Origin: Bacteroidota bacterium
GTDB taxonomy: Bacteria > Bacteroidota > Bacteroidia > Chitinophagales > Chitinophagaceae
DNA: 39,636 nt
Assembly: GCA_013286315.1 (NCBI GenBank)
Contig: JABDFX010000017.1
Coordinates: 1-39,636, forward strand
Direction of reading: 5' to 3'
The notes beneath the pieces are model-generated. The model did no database searches. It had not been told where the DNA came from and worked only from the letters and a program-made list of their open reading frames with translations. Numbering within the stretch: the stretch's first letter is position 1; each line of letters opens with the position of its first letter. This document shows positions 32,491 to 39,636 of the stretch, piece by piece. The position numbers were made by a program, and so were the translations under genes.

Positions 32491-34002
32491 ATGAACCGTC
32501 GGGCTCATCAGTTATCAGGTACCGTTTTTTTTATTTTTTTCTTATCGTTTGTACTCCCCGCGCAGGCGCAGGTTCCCTATCCCTTCGATTTCAATGCAGA
32601 ATGCAGGAAGGCATACCAGGAAATCATTGAGCTTAAATTAAACACAGGTAAGCAAATTCTGGAGTCGGAAAAAAAAGCGCACCCCAATAATCTCATTCCC
32701 TATTTTCTCGATAATTACATAGATTTTTTCACTTTATTTTTTAATGAGGATCCTGCAGAGTACCGGCGAAGAAAACCTTTTCTGGAACAAAGGCTTGCCA
32801 TGTTGAAGAAAGGTGATCCTGCCTCCCCGTTTTATCTTTTTACGCGTTCTGTTATCTATTTTCAATGGGCCGCCGTAGAAATCAAATTCGGAGAACGATG
32901 GGATGCTGCCTGGTCGTTCAGAAGATCTTTTCTGACGGGAAAGGAAAACCTGGTTAAGTTTCCCGGATTTCAGCCCTCCATCATGCTTCAGGGATCCATG
33001 CAGGTAGCTGCCGGTACGATCCCGCCAGGATACGAGTGGCTAAGCAGTTTATTGGGAATTCATGGAACCATCGACAACGGGATGCATAATCTCGAGGCCG
33101 TTTTGAATAGTACGGATCCTTATGCCATCATATTTCATGACGAGGCTTCATTTTATTATCTGTATCTGCAATTTTATATCCTGAACCAGCGGGATCAGGT
33201 GTTCCGTTATATTAAACAGCAAAATTGGAATACGCGGGATAATCATCTTTTTGCTTACCTCGTGGCCAACCTTTCCCTTAATAACCAGGACGCGTCCATA
33301 ACGGAGCAGGTGATCAGTCAGTTAAACCGGGATCCGGGCTACCTGGATATGCCCATCTGGGATATGCAGATGGGTTATGCAAAAGCCGACCGTCTCGATA
33401 AAGAATCCATCATATATCTGGATCGTTTTCTGCTTCGGTTTAAAGGGAATTTTTATGTAAAGGATGTTTTGCAAAAAATAAGCTGGATTTATTTTCTGAA
33501 TCAGGAGCCGGAAAAAGCAGAAGCGGTCCGCGTCAGGATCCTGGCCTCTCCCAACTCTGAAACAGATGCTGATAAACAGGCGGTAAAAGAAGCAGAATCG
33601 GGCCGGTGGCCCAATGAGGCACTATTAAAGGCGCGGTTGCTCGATGATGGCGGTTATTATAGCCAGGCCCTGCAAGTGTTGACAGGCAAACAGATTTCTT
33701 CATTCCCGGATATTCAGGACCGCCTGGAATACAGTTACAGGATCGGAAGGATTTATGATGCCCTCGGAAGAAAAACCGAAGCCATTACTTCCTATCAGCA
33801 AGCCCTGGCCCTGGGTCAGGACCGCAGGGAATATTATGGAGCACGTGCTGCGCTGCAGATAGGATATATTTATGAAAGTCAGGGTGACAAAAAAACAGCA
33901 CTTATCTATTTCAGGAAAGTGCTGGATATGAAATCACACGATTATAAAAATGCACTTGATCAAAAGGCGAAAGCGGGTATTGAACGCTGTACGGAAGGTT
34001 AG
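32491..34002 (+). CDS. Secreted TPR-repeat protein
   Basis: 503 residues from ATG at 32491 (MNRRAHQLSG, giving a clean signal peptide ending FVLPAQA then Q). An earlier ATG at 32470 would add seven residues that spoil it. The N-terminal half is helical, with no named family recognised. The C-terminal third has TPR-like repeats (YRIGRIYDALGRKTEAITSYQQAL and IGYIYESQGDKKTALIYFRKVL). It probably sits in the periplasm as a protein-interaction scaffold. Its neighbours are the zinc-ribbon gene upstream and recN 31 nt downstream. Function unknown. Confidence 0.82.
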   Translation: MNRRAHQLSGTVFFIFFLSFVLPAQAQVPYPFDFNAECRKAYQEIIELKLNTGKQILESEKKAHPNNLIPYFLDNYIDFFTLFFNEDPAEYRRRKPFLEQRLAMLKKGDPASPFYLFTRSVIYFQWAAVEIKFGERWDAAWSFRRSFLTGKENLVKFPGFQPSIMLQGSMQVAAGTIPPGYEWLSSLLGIHGTIDNGMHNLEAVLNSTDPYAIIFHDEASFYYLYLQFYILNQRDQVFRYIKQQNWNTRDNHLFAYLVANLSLNNQDASITEQVISQLNRDPGYLDMPIWDMQMGYAKADRLDKESIIYLDRFLLRFKGNFYVKDVLQKISWIYFLNQEPEKAEAVRVRILASPNSETDADKQAVKEAESGRWPNEALLKARLLDDGGYYSQALQVLTGKQISSFPDIQDRLEYSYRIGRIYDALGRKTEAITSYQQALALGQDRREYYGARAALQIGYIYESQGDKKTALIYFRKVLDMKSHDYKNALDQKAKAGIERCTEG

Positions 34003-34010
34003 TATTTTTG
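34003..34010 (+). promoter_or_regulatory. Possible internal promoter box TATTTTTG before recN
   Basis: It matches TAnnTTTG, and recN ATG follows at 34034. It could allow recN to be transcribed independently of the upstream genes. No matching -33 TTTG was identified. Confidence 0.35.
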
Positions 34011-34033
34011 TTATATTTCAGATACATTAATAT

Positions 34034-35686
34034 ATGCTTCTTCATTTACATATACAGAATTATGCAATTATTGAAGAGATCTCAATAGACTTTTCTGACG
34101 GTCTGCAGGTAATTACAGGAGAAACCGGAGCCGGTAAATCCATCATTGCCGGCGCCTTATCCCTTGTGCTGGGAGAAAGGGCTGATACATCCATTCTTCA
34201 GCGCCGCGACCGGAAAGCCGTGGTGGAAGCCAGCTTTCGGGTAGATCATTTGAAAGAAGTGGAAAGGTTTCTTGCAGAGGAAGAACTGGACCGGGAACAG
34301 GAACTTGTTTTGCGTCGCGAGATCAGCCCCAACGGCAAATCCAGGGCATTTGTCAATGATACACCTGTTAATCTTGACCAGCTCCGGCATCTCTCCAGTA
34401 TGCTGGTGGATCTTCATCAGCAATTTGATATCCTTTCATTGGGAGAAACAGGATTTCAACTGGCTGTTGTAGATGCCCTCTCATCGAATGCAAAATTGCT
34501 CAGTCAGTATCGACTCGTTTTTCTGCAATTACAAAAAGCCCGTCAGGAACTGGAGCAGCTAAAAGCGAAACAGATTGCTGCAGATAAAGAAAATGATTAC
34601 AATAAATTTCTCTTCAATGAACTGGATGAAGCCGCTCTGACAGAAAATGAATTTGAAGAGGCGGACATTCTATTAAAGAGGCAAAGCCATTCAGAAGCAA
34701 TCAAATCGGCTCTTACCGGAATCTACTTCCATCTGGAGACTTCGGATTTTCCGATGGTGAATCAGCTCAGATTATTTTCGCAGCAACTGGAACCATTCCG
34801 CATCTATCATGAAAAGTTTCCTGAAATACTGCAGCGATTGTCTTCTCTTCATATTGAAATGCAGGACCTCGCAGGTGAAATTGAATCGGTGAACGAACAA
34901 ATTCAATTTGACGCGGCACAGATTGAAAAATTAAATGAACGAATTCATACCGGGTATAAACTTTTCAAAAAGCATCATGTGAACTCGACATCCGAACTGA
35001 TCAGGCGCCGTGACGAACTCGGGAATAAATTATCAGAATCCGTCAGCATCGCGGAAAATATCCACGCCAGGGAAAAAGTAGTTGAATCACTCGTTAAAGA
35101 GGCGACAGTGATTGCCCAACAATTATCTGTAAAACGCAAAGCACAATTAGGAACGCTGGAAGAAAAAGTGAATGGCCTTCTGAAAAAAGTAGGCATGCCC
35201 AATGCCCGTATCCGTGTGGTATGCAACGCCATGGCTTTAAACGAGCAAGGCATTGACAACATAGAATTTTTATTTGATGCCAACCGGAACGATCGGTTTG
35301 AACCCCTGAAAAAAGTGGCATCCGGTGGTGAACTGAGCCGACTGATGTTATGTATCAAATCCCTGGTAGCCCAATCGATGGATATGCCGACTTTATTATT
35401 TGACGAAATTGATTCCGGTATTTCAGGGGAGGCAGCGAAGCAGGTTGGAATTATTCTGAAAGAACTTTCTGACAGGAGACAGGTTATTTGTATTACCCAC
35501 CAGCCACAGATAGCCGGGAAGGGGGACACTCATTTTTATGTATTTAAAGAAGCGAAAGGCGAAACTGTTAATACAAAAATCCGTCTCCTGGAGGGAGAAT
35601 CCCGGATAGTGGTTATTGCAAAGATGTTGTCAGGTGAAAAACCTACAGCTGCGGCAATTGAAAATGCGCGTGAACTGGTTAATTAA
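34034..35686 (+). CDS. recN: DNA repair protein RecN
   Basis: 550 residues, full length. An SMC-like ATPase with Walker A GETGAGKS at residues 29-36, a long central coiled coil (about 150-350), the ABC signature ASGGELSRLML, Walker B TLLFDEIDSGISG, and the H-loop region QVICITHQPQIAG. It is recruited to double-strand breaks and promotes homologous repair. Its TAA overlaps the ATG of pbpC by one base (TAATG), so translational coupling is likely. ATG at 34034 is the natural start (MLLHLHIQNYAIIEE). Confidence 0.97.
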   Translation: MLLHLHIQNYAIIEEISIDFSDGLQVITGETGAGKSIIAGALSLVLGERADTSILQRRDRKAVVEASFRVDHLKEVERFLAEEELDREQELVLRREISPNGKSRAFVNDTPVNLDQLRHLSSMLVDLHQQFDILSLGETGFQLAVVDALSSNAKLLSQYRLVFLQLQKARQELEQLKAKQIAADKENDYNKFLFNELDEAALTENEFEEADILLKRQSHSEAIKSALTGIYFHLETSDFPMVNQLRLFSQQLEPFRIYHEKFPEILQRLSSLHIEMQDLAGEIESVNEQIQFDAAQIEKLNERIHTGYKLFKKHHVNSTSELIRRRDELGNKLSESVSIAENIHAREKVVESLVKEATVIAQQLSVKRKAQLGTLEEKVNGLLKKVGMPNARIRVVCNAMALNEQGIDNIEFLFDANRNDRFEPLKKVASGGELSRLMLCIKSLVAQSMDMPTLLFDEIDSGISGEAAKQVGIILKELSDRRQVICITHQPQIAGKGDTHFYVFKEAKGETVNTKIRLLEGESRIVVIAKMLSGEKPTAAAIENARELVN

Positions 35687-38055
35687 TGCATATGCAGCTT
35701 TTGCGTCACTTCTCCAATCCTTTTCTCCCGGAAAAGCAAATTTCCTTTGTAAGGAAGCTGGCCATTTATTTTCTTTCCGGAATTTTTGTCACGGGTGTAT
35801 GTTTTATTCTTGTTTTTGGGATGCTCTGCCTGATATTTCCCTTACCGGATAAGATAGAATATGCAACCTGCATCGTTGATGACCACGGACAGGTTGTGCA
35901 TGCATTCCTTCCCAGGGACCAGCAATGGCGGATGAAACTGGATAGCAATGAACTCAGTCCTTTACTTAAGAACACCATTTTATTTAAAGAAGACAAGTAT
36001 TTTTTTTATCATCCCGGGATAAATCCCTTCGCCATACTGAAGTCGCTGGCCGGAAATATTGTTCATGGTAAAATCCGTTCCGGTGCTTCCACCATTTCCA
36101 TGCAGGTTGCCCGTGCGCTGGAACCCAAAAGGCGAACCTGGTTCAATAAGTTACGGGAGGTGTTTCGCGCTGAACAACTGGAATTGAAATATTCAAAACA
36201 GGAAATACTCGGGCTCTATCTCAACCTGATACCTTATGGCGGGAATATCCAGGGTGTAAAGGCAGCGTCCCTTTTTTATTTCGGAAAGAACCCGGATCAT
36301 CTTTCACTGGCTGAAATAACGACCCTGTCCATTATTCCGAACCGCCCCTCGTTCCTTGTCATCGGAAAAACCAACGACCGGATCATGCATGCCAGAAACC
36401 GCTGGTTGAAAAAATTCGCGGCACAGAAATTATTTACCGTAAAGGAAATTGAAGACGCGCTGCTCGAACCACTGACAGCCACAAGGCATAGCCCGCCGGA
36501 TTTTATTCCACAGTTGAGTCTTAAATTGAAAAAATCAGGCAGGGATCATATCGCAACCTGGATTGATATGAATAAACAATTCAAGTTGGAAAAACTGGTA
36601 GCCGACTATATCCAGGCCAGTCGTTTGAAAAATATTCAAAACGCAGCGGTGGTTGTAATTGATAATGAGACGCATCAGGTAGTTTCTTACATAGGGTCGG
36701 CTGATTTTCGGGACACCACGGATGGCGGGCAGGTTAATGGAGCTGCCGCTATCCGGCAACCGGGATCCACGCTGAAACCTTTGCTCTATAGCCTTTGCAT
36801 GGACGAAGGCTTACTTACACCCAAACAAACCATCAACGATGTGGCGGTTAACTACCAGGGATATGCACCCGAAAACTTCGACAGAAAATTCAATGGGTCT
36901 GTGACCATGGAATTTGCACTCGAACATTCACTTAATATTCCTGCGGTACGGAGCATGCAAATGCTGGGGAAGGACCGGCTGGTGCAGGCTTTGGCGATTT
37001 GTGATTTTGAATCGATCAGGAAAGACCAGGCCAGGCTGGGCCTGTCCATGATACTTGGCGGATGTGGAGCAAATTTGGAACAGCTGACCGGGCTCTTCAG
37101 CATTTTTGCCAATCAGGGACTTTATTACAAGCCTTCTTTTCAGCAAAATGATCTCTCGCCCAAACCGCAACGGGTTTTAAGCGCATCTTCCACCTTTATG
37201 ATTAATGAGATTCTCTCCAACGTAAACCGGCCGGATTTTCCGCTCAACTGGCAAAGCACCACGCACCTTCCAAAAATTGCATGGAAAACGGGTACTTCCT
37301 ATGGAAGAAGGGATGCCTGGAGCATTGGATACAACCGGCATTATACCATTGGTGTCTGGTGCGGGAATTTTTCAGCGCGCGGCGTACCCGGTCTAAGTGG
37401 GGCAAATACCGCAACGCCCCTGCTATTTAAAATTTTCAATAGCATCGATTATGATGCCGATGAGCAGTGGTTCACAAAACCAGCTTCTCTGGATACGCGG
37501 ATGGTTTGCGCGGAAACCGGTCTGCTTCCGGGACCGCACTGCGATCACCTGATTACAGGATATTTTATTCCCGGGGTTTCCCCGGCAAAAACCTGTTCTC
37601 ATTTACAGGAAGTCATTCTTTCTGCAGACGAAAAAATATCTTACTGCCGTAGTTGTATGCCGTTGAATGGGTATAAGAAAAAATTATTCAGGATCATACC
37701 TCCCGAGATGCAGAGATATTATGCGGAGAACAATATTGTTTACCAGAAATTACCTCCCCACAATCCGGCATGCGAAAAAATATTCCTGGAAGATGGCCCG
37801 GTCATCACTTCTCTTTCATCGGGATTTGAATACCTGATAAGCAGGAAAGACCCGGAACCATTGCAACTGAGTTGTCATAACAGCAATGACGTGAGCAGGA
37901 TTTACTGGTATATCAACAACAGATTTTATAAAGCCGCAACAGCAGGTTCCAAACAATTTTTTATACCGGACGAAGGTCCGGTGAAAATCTCCTGTACAGA
38001 CGATAAGGGTCGAAACCGTGACATCTGGATCAAGGTCAGGTATGTAGTTCTATAA
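35686..38055 (+). CDS. pbpC: Penicillin-binding protein 1C
   Basis: 789 residues, bifunctional. A transmembrane anchor (about 25-52) precedes the GT51 peptidoglycan glycosyltransferase, with catalytic Glu102 in EDKYFFYHPGINP and the block GASTISMQVARAL. The transpeptidase domain has the nucleophile Ser361 in STLK, the SLN motif at 415-417 and KTGTS at 534-538. A C-terminal BiPBP_C-like domain starts near residue 690. It polymerises and crosslinks glycan strands in the periplasm. All catalytic motifs are intact. It overlaps recN by one base and converges on the DUF2807 gene with only 3 nt between stops. MHMQLL allows a second start two codons later. Confidence 0.96.
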   Translation: MHMQLLRHFSNPFLPEKQISFVRKLAIYFLSGIFVTGVCFILVFGMLCLIFPLPDKIEYATCIVDDHGQVVHAFLPRDQQWRMKLDSNELSPLLKNTILFKEDKYFFYHPGINPFAILKSLAGNIVHGKIRSGASTISMQVARALEPKRRTWFNKLREVFRAEQLELKYSKQEILGLYLNLIPYGGNIQGVKAASLFYFGKNPDHLSLAEITTLSIIPNRPSFLVIGKTNDRIMHARNRWLKKFAAQKLFTVKEIEDALLEPLTATRHSPPDFIPQLSLKLKKSGRDHIATWIDMNKQFKLEKLVADYIQASRLKNIQNAAVVVIDNETHQVVSYIGSADFRDTTDGGQVNGAAAIRQPGSTLKPLLYSLCMDEGLLTPKQTINDVAVNYQGYAPENFDRKFNGSVTMEFALEHSLNIPAVRSMQMLGKDRLVQALAICDFESIRKDQARLGLSMILGGCGANLEQLTGLFSIFANQGLYYKPSFQQNDLSPKPQRVLSASSTFMINEILSNVNRPDFPLNWQSTTHLPKIAWKTGTSYGRRDAWSIGYNRHYTIGVWCGNFSARGVPGLSGANTATPLLFKIFNSIDYDADEQWFTKPASLDTRMVCAETGLLPGPHCDHLITGYFIPGVSPAKTCSHLQEVILSADEKISYCRSCMPLNGYKKKLFRIIPPEMQRYYAENNIVYQKLPPHNPACEKIFLEDGPVITSLSSGFEYLISRKDPEPLQLSCHNSNDVSRIYWYINNRFYKAATAGSKQFFIPDEGPVKISCTDDKGRNRDIWIKVRYVVL

Positions 38056-38058
38056 AAA

Positions 38059-38778
38059 CTAATCTGCTTTGTTTACACTTCCGGCACCCGAAATCTGTTG
38101 CGATACCGAGGCGTTCCCTTTGTAACTGATATTGCCGGCACCACTTACTTCTGCCGTGAGCTTAACACTTGCATAAACCTGGGCGCTTCCCGCTCCTGAA
38201 ATATCTACCGATGTATTTTCTGTCAGCAGTTCATAGCAATGAGCATGACCTGCCCCGGTTAAATTGATTTCCAGGTCCCTGGCCTGGCCTTTGAGATTAA
38301 TTGAACCCGATCCGGAAATGCCCGCTATAATTTTTGGTGCATCCACTTCCATTTTGATATCCCCGGCACCACTGGCTTCCAGAGAAAGTTCTTCCGTACT
38401 CGTAATCCTGGTCTGCCCTATAATATCGCTGGAGCCCGAAACCTCTATGCTTTTATAGGTGGGTGAAGTGACATACACTTTGAGATCGCCGGACGGGATC
38501 AGGTTTACACCCTCCTTTGTTTTTATAGTGATCCGTTCTCCTTCCTGAATGACTTCAATATAAGTGAGGATATTCTCATCCCCTTCGAGTCTGACCGGTT
38601 TCAGGTCTCCCTGTATGACAATCAGTTGAATATTCCCGGCAGCTTCTACTTCCCTGAAAGATGACACAGCTCTTTCTTCTGTTTTGATTACACCGTTTCC
38701 ACGTATGCGTTTTCCCATAAACCGGCAGGACCCCAGTCCTATAAATGCTATCAGAGCAAGAAAATAGTATTTTCTCAT
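38059..38778 (-). CDS. DUF2807 (head-GIN) lipoprotein
   Basis: 239 residues with lipobox GLGSC (Cys18). The remainder is a right-handed beta-helix-like repeat domain rich in SGxG motifs (VSGSSDI, ASGAGDI, GSGSINL, TGAGHA, SGAGSA, SGAGNI, ending SGAGSVNKAD), matching the DUF2807/putative auto-transporter adhesin head-GIN family. It is probably anchored to the outer or inner membrane in the periplasm or on the surface. Function in Bacteroidota is not established; adhesin is a name by similarity only. It is divergent from guaA (81-nt gap) and convergent with pbpC. Confidence 0.9.
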   Translation of the reverse strand: MRKYYFLALIAFIGLGSCRFMGKRIRGNGVIKTEERAVSSFREVEAAGNIQLIVIQGDLKPVRLEGDENILTYIEVIQEGERITIKTKEGVNLIPSGDLKVYVTSPTYKSIEVSGSSDIIGQTRITSTEELSLEASGAGDIKMEVDAPKIIAGISGSGSINLKGQARDLEINLTGAGHAHCYELLTENTSVDISGAGSAQVYASVKLTAEVSGAGNISYKGNASVSQQISGAGSVNKAD

Positions 38779-38845
38779 GATTGGTTTTTAAACTGAAAAG
38801 ATCGGTTTTTATGCCGATCAGACAAAAAAAAGGCCATCCTTTCTT

Positions 38846-38853
38846 TATCTTTG
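38846..38853 (+). promoter_or_regulatory. guaA -7 box TATCTTTG
   Basis: It matches TAnnTTTG and ends six bases before the guaA ATG. If it is the true promoter, the mRNA would be leaderless or nearly so. There is no good TTTG -33 element. Confidence 0.55.
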
Positions 38854-38859
38854 CGGCTC

Positions 38860-39636
38860 ATGAATGAAAAGATTCTAATCCTCGATTTTGGTTCCCAATA
38901 CACCCAGCTGATAGCCCGTTCTGTTCGTGAAGCCAATGTCTATTGCGAAATCATTCCCTATCATAAAAAAATTGAACCGGATCCTTTCCTGAAGGGTGTT
39001 ATTTTATCCGGATCCCCATTTTCGGTAAATGATCCACAGGCGCCCGAGGTAAACGTAAAAGCTATCCATCAGATAATACCGATACTCGGAATTTGTTATG
39101 GGGCACAGCTGACTGCCAGGGAATTTGGCGGCCGGGTGGCAAATAGCAGCAAAAGGGAATATGGCCGGGCATTATTGAGCAAAACAAAAGACGATGTGAT
39201 ACTGCATGGCGTAAGTGACTTATCACAGGTATGGATGAGCCATGCTGATACGATACTGGAGCTGCCCGCAGGTTTCGATGTGCTGGCGACCACAGATTCG
39301 ATTCCATATGCCGCTTTCAGAAATAATGGCGAAGGGTATCCATTGTACTGTTTACAATTTCATCCGGAAGTATATCATTCCATTGAAGGGAAGAAGATTA
39401 TCCGAAATTTCCTCGTAGATGTTTGTGGCTGCAAACAGGATTGGACAGCGGCCCATTTCATCAGTGATACGGTGGCCGCGCTTAAAAAATCCATTGGCGA
39501 TAAAAAGGTAATTATGGCCCTGAGTGGCGGGGTGGATTCCACCGTAGCCGCCACATTGATTCATCAGGCGATTGGGAAAAGACTCTATGGTTTTTTTGTT
39601 GATAATGGTGTTCTCCGCAAGGATGAATTTGAACAG
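38860..39636 (+). CDS. guaA: GMP synthase (glutamine-hydrolysing), 5' part
   Basis: The first 259 codons are present and the gene runs off the window. The class I glutamine amidotransferase domain has nucleophile Cys79 (ILGICYGAQ) and the partner residues His168 and Glu170 (LQFHPEV). The ATP-pyrophosphatase domain starts with the PP-loop SGGVDST at 222-228. The enzyme converts XMP to GMP in the cytoplasm, the last step of guanine nucleotide synthesis. The C-terminal dimerisation domain is outside the window. The ATG at 38860 (MNEKILILDFGSQYTQ) follows the -7 box immediately. Confidence 0.97.
   Translation, partial: MNEKILILDFGSQYTQLIARSVREANVYCEIIPYHKKIEPDPFLKGVILSGSPFSVNDPQAPEVNVKAIHQIIPILGICYGAQLTAREFGGRVANSSKREYGRALLSKTKDDVILHGVSDLSQVWMSHADTILELPAGFDVLATTDSIPYAAFRNNGEGYPLYCLQFHPEVYHSIEGKKIIRNFLVDVCGCKQDWTAAHFISDTVAALKKSIGDKKVIMALSGGVDSTVAATLIHQAIGKRLYGFFVDNGVLRKDEFEQ

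Noticed and set aside
34975-35529. 184-codon minus-strand ORF inside recN
   Set aside because: Antisense to well conserved RecN motifs; Ser/Phe-rich translation typical of a shadow frame.
38800-38819. GATCGG/CCGATC inverted repeat upstream of the DUF2807 gene
   Set aside because: Only 6 bp with an 8-nt loop in an 81-nt divergent gap; too weak to call an attenuator or operator.

Overview
The window is typical Bacteroidota chromosome, most like a Chitinophagaceae-type soil or environmental genome (inference). It carries type IX secretion (T9SS) cargo of both sorting types, a PorP/SprF-family protein, a TonB-plug surface protein, DUF2807 and DUF7948/SBBP families, and promoters with the Bacteroidota -7 box TAnnTTTG. 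There is little sign of Shine-Dalgarno use. No rRNA, tRNA, transposase, integrase, phage gene or CRISPR array was seen.

Layout. (1) 1-7758, minus strand: recG, then a 1262-residue DUF7948/SBBP/PKD surface protein with a type B T9SS tail, then the start of a paralogue that leaves the window. The two cargo genes are separated by an unusual structured spacer: a 60-nt imperfect inverted repeat around three 25-nt repeats. (2) 7855-16589: a polysaccharide cluster holding a UbiA-family polyprenyl-phosphate transferase, a HAD phosphatase, three GT2 enzymes, a priming sugar-phosphate transferase with a receiver-like N-terminus, a CheY-like regulator and a GT1 enzyme. (3) 16711-20105: a cargo-less type A T9SS mini-protein, an RlmI-type rRNA methyltransferase, grpE and dnaJ. 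(4) 20254-26209, minus: a giant PKD-repeat protein with a type B tail, followed 4 nt later by its PorP/SprF partner. (5) 26471-28426, minus: M32 carboxypeptidase and a small lipoprotein. (6) 28502-38055, plus: a compact run of plug-domain surface protein, Nif3-like protein, zinc-ribbon coiled coil, TPR protein, recN and pbpC. (7) A DUF2807 lipoprotein (minus) and the 5' part of guaA.

The most striking feature is a family of degenerate 7-bp tandem arrays built on a GC(G/C)T core (GCGTTAA, GCGTAAA, GCGTGAG, GCGTCCA, GCCTAAA, GCCTCCC and similar). Every intergenic array covers a stop codon (UbiA, both GT2 genes of one convergent pair, dnaJ, PorP/SprF). Both convergent junctions that have arrays share the same layout: array, hairpin, array. 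Two further arrays lie inside coding sequence: one in the signal peptide of the partial T9SS protein, and one pair in the N-terminal linker of a glycosyltransferase. There a copy-number change of 7 bp would shift the reading frame. I regard this as the best candidate for an undescribed system, either a repeat family targeting gene ends or a slippage switch.
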